Source: Phyllobacterium zundukense
GTDB taxonomy: Bacteria; Pseudomonadota; Alphaproteobacteria; Rhizobiales; Rhizobiaceae
Direction: 5' to 3'
Assembly: GCF_002764115.1 (NCBI RefSeq)
Contig: NZ_CP017940.1
Span: 1,090,501-1,154,500, forward strand
Length of the DNA: 64,000 nucleotides
The notes below the pieces were generated by a model. It searched no databases and was not told the DNA's origin. It worked only from the letters and a program-made list of their open reading frames with translations. The translations under genes and the position numbers were made by a program. Shown here piece by piece: positions 62,719 to 64,000 of this stretch (position 1 is the stretch's first letter; each line of letters begins with the position of its first letter).

Positions 62719-62745
62719 GCGACAAGGCCTATCGATATAACGACG
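62719..62745 (-). promoter_or_regulatory. Tandem TGTCGC-type operator upstream of proX
   Basis: On the minus strand CGTCGT begins at 62745 and TGTCGC at 62724, exactly 21 bases apart, about 150 bases before the proX start. The second is part of GGCCTTGTCGC, one base different from GGCCATGTCGC of the other operators. A near-palindrome TGCCATTTGGCA at 62656-62667 is also in this leader. Confidence 0.55.
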
Positions 62746-63145
62746 CCGGGAAAATGATTGCGATACCAGATGGGTATATAGCTCATCTGAGCATCGTAAC
62801 AAAGGAATGAGCGAGAGATCAACGCTTTAGGCAATTTTCCTTCATCGTCTTGTTTAATCCTGCAGTGCTTTCGGGTTTTTGCGTGCCAGCGAAATCATTG
62901 ATGAGGCAACAGACGAAACGCCGCCAGATATGGCTTTTCCATTAGCGCCAAGCTGTTTTGAAGATGGCGTTTTGCCAAAATGCCCAAGCTATTGGAGGAG
63001 GGAGATGGCGCCGGCATAGCTGCCATGCAAATTTGCGAGAGCCAATGCTGTAAATGCGACACGCCATGGCGAATTTTCTTGATCAAACTTTAGGCAAAGA
63101 GCGCATTTGAGTGGCACAACAGTTTTCTCTCTTCGAGGTGCAGAA
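62746..63145. other. Non-coding region upstream of proX
   Basis: About 400 bases without a convincing gene. It contains a further minus-strand TGTCGC (starting 63061, context GGCGTGTCGCATTTAC) that may belong to the same regulatory system but is nearly 500 bases from proX. Nothing else was recognised. Confidence 0.4.
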
Positions 63146-63283
63146 ATGCTCTACATTTTTAACCGCAACAACCGCGTACACATTTCGTGGAATGCCACCG
63201 AAAAGCGCAACGCACCTTCCGGCAATGCAAAGAGTGGCATCGCTTCTGCGCTGTCCTTCATCTGGACGCGCTCGGCCGGTTGA
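63146..63283 (+). CDS. Candidate small protein of 45 residues
   Basis: A short frame MLYIFNRNNRVHISWNATEK... ending in WTRSAG, preceded by GAGG seven bases before the ATG and followed after 26 bases by a strong terminator. The first half has an amphipathic, aromatic-rich character and the second a mild hydrophobic stretch (GIASALSFIW). The combination of a good ribosome-binding site and own terminator suggests a real short transcript, whether a small protein or a regulatory RNA. I do not recognise it. Confidence 0.4.
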   Translation: MLYIFNRNNRVHISWNATEKRNAPSGNAKSGIASALSFIWTRSAG

Positions 63284-63308
63284 TCGCAGTAAAATTCGCT
63301 GACTCAAG

Positions 63309-63338
63309 AGCCGCTGCCTTCCGAAGGTGGCGGCTTTT
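63309..63338 (+). terminator. Intrinsic terminator after the 45-residue frame
   Basis: AGCCGCTGCCTTC and GAAGGTGGCGGCT pair with a single G-T-type mismatch around a one-base turn, followed by TTTTC. This is a strong rightward terminator with no annotated gene in front other than the 45-residue frame. Confidence 0.75.
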
Positions 63339-63378
63339 CTATGCGGTTATCGTCCGGAAATTCGCGGTCAGCCATATC

Positions 63379-63416
63379 AAAAACCGCCCTGTCCATGATG
63401 GAGCAGTGCGGTTTTT
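63379..63416. terminator. Bidirectional terminator downstream of the dehydrogenase gene
   Basis: AAAAACCGC and GCGGTTTTT form the outer stem, and CTG-TCC/GGA-CAG the inner stem around ATGAT. The run of A on the left and T on the right allows use in both directions. It is about 200 bases past the stop of the leftward dehydrogenase gene. Confidence 0.75.
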
Positions 63417-63615
63417 TGCCAAATTACGCATGGCGTCTGCCGAACGGTACACTGGCAGAAATAACAACTCCGGTACGCAGTACCTGATCCGGAGCAGGGA
63501 GCAGGGTCTTGGTCTGCTCACCTGTAAAGTTTTAACCGGACATCGTTACCGCGAGGTTATCGAGAGCTTAAGCAAATCTAAATTCTGGAACTTTCCGTAC
63601 GTTTCTTTGGCATAA

Positions 63616-64000
63616 TCAGATTTGGCGCTTGGCATCACGCAAATAATTGATGATGCCGGAAAAATCCGTAGCTTCATTGCCTGCCGCGCCAAACTGCGCG
63701 TAAATCTCCTCGGCATGGGCACCAAGGGGTGTCGCTGCGCCAACACTCTGCGCTGCTTCTTGTGACAATCTCAGGTCTTTCAGCATCAATGCTGCGGCAA
63801 AGCCGGGTTTGTAGTCATTATTGGCGGGTGAAGTCGGTACAGGTCCCGGAACAGGGCAATAGGTGGTCAGCGACCAGCATTGACCGGAAGAGGTCGAGGC
63901 AACATCGAACAGTGCCTGGTGCGACAGGCCAAGCTTTTCCGCCAGTGTGAAAGCCTCGCTGACACCGATCATCGAAATGCCGAGGATCATGTTATTGCAG
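63616..64000 (-). CDS. mmsB: 3-hydroxyisobutyrate dehydrogenase family protein, C-terminal part (cut by window end)
   Basis: The frame continues through the right edge (…CNN before MILGISMIGVSEAFTLAEKLG), so the NAD-binding N-terminus lies outside. The visible 128 residues are the all-helical C-terminal domain: KLVNNM-like CNNMILGIS, LFDVASTSSGQCWSLTTYCPVPG and DYKPGFAAALMLKDLRLSQEAAQSVGAATPLGAHAEEIY, which match MmsB of valine degradation. Tartronate semialdehyde reductase is a relative but the SSGQCWS motif favours MmsB. Confidence 0.85.
   Translation of the reverse strand, partial: CNNMILGISMIGVSEAFTLAEKLGLSHQALFDVASTSSGQCWSLTTYCPVPGPVPTSPANNDYKPGFAAALMLKDLRLSQEAAQSVGAATPLGAHAEEIYAQFGAAGNEATDFSGIINYLRDAKRQI

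Noticed and set aside
63187..63615. 142-codon plus-strand frame
   Set aside because: It runs through two terminators and has no ribosome-binding site or family features.

Overview
The window reads as a piece of an alphaproteobacterial chromosome or large replicon from the Hyphomicrobiales (Rhizobiales), most like Phyllobacteriaceae or Brucellaceae. The basis is gene content: a fused SecDF, the thiO-thiS-thiG order, ExoD, heterotetrameric sarcosine oxidase subunits, PuuD-type urate oxidation and rhizobial palindromic intergenic repeats. Genus cannot be fixed by eye. No rRNA, tRNA, CRISPR array, transposase or phage gene was seen.

Left part (1-24.5 kb) is mostly housekeeping: the end of a thiamine operon (thiO'-thiS-thiG); an Rrf2 regulator beside a sulfate ABC transporter (sbp, cysT, cysW, without cysA); an RBBP9-like hydrolase; a YbhN-like membrane protein; a YbaL/Kef-type antiporter; SecDF; a 2OG-Fe(II) oxygenase; a purine/urate pair (puuD, guaD); an FAD oxidoreductase; sarcosine oxidase soxD-soxA-soxG without soxB; and a large MscS-type channel.

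24.6-32.2 kb holds a compact cluster: a HAD-UbiA fusion, a DprE1-like oxidase, an SMR/ArnE-like small membrane protein, an extended SDR, a class III aminotransferase and, convergent across a shared terminator, a GT-C-like membrane protein. Together they look like a route that makes, flips and transfers a polyprenyl-phosphate-linked (possibly amino) sugar.

32.4-64 kb is dominated by one-carbon metabolism of methylated amines. It contains two dimethylglycine-dehydrogenase-like flavoproteins with GcvT domains, two non-pyrrolysine MttB-family methyltransferases, a corrinoid protein, a RACo-type corrinoid reactivator, a corrinoid:tetrahydrofolate methyltransferase, a MetF-like reductase, DUF1638 and 'virulence factor' family companions, a 4Fe-4S protein, a betaine-homocysteine methyltransferase and a ProXWV-type quaternary amine ABC transporter. 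The inferred flow is uptake by ProXWV, methyl transfer by MttB to the corrinoid protein, passage to tetrahydrofolate, oxidation by MetF, and stepwise oxidation of the remaining N-methyl groups by the flavoproteins and SoxDAG. This resembles the corrinoid demethylation systems of anaerobes, placed in a lineage that is usually aerobic.

A GlxA/GbdR-type AraC regulator lies inside this region. Its own upstream region and those of at least five of the pathway units carry a shared TGTCGC-type element, three times as tandem half-sites exactly 21 bp apart, which suggests one regulon. Five enzymes of the pathway also carry short Arg/Gly-rich terminal extensions.
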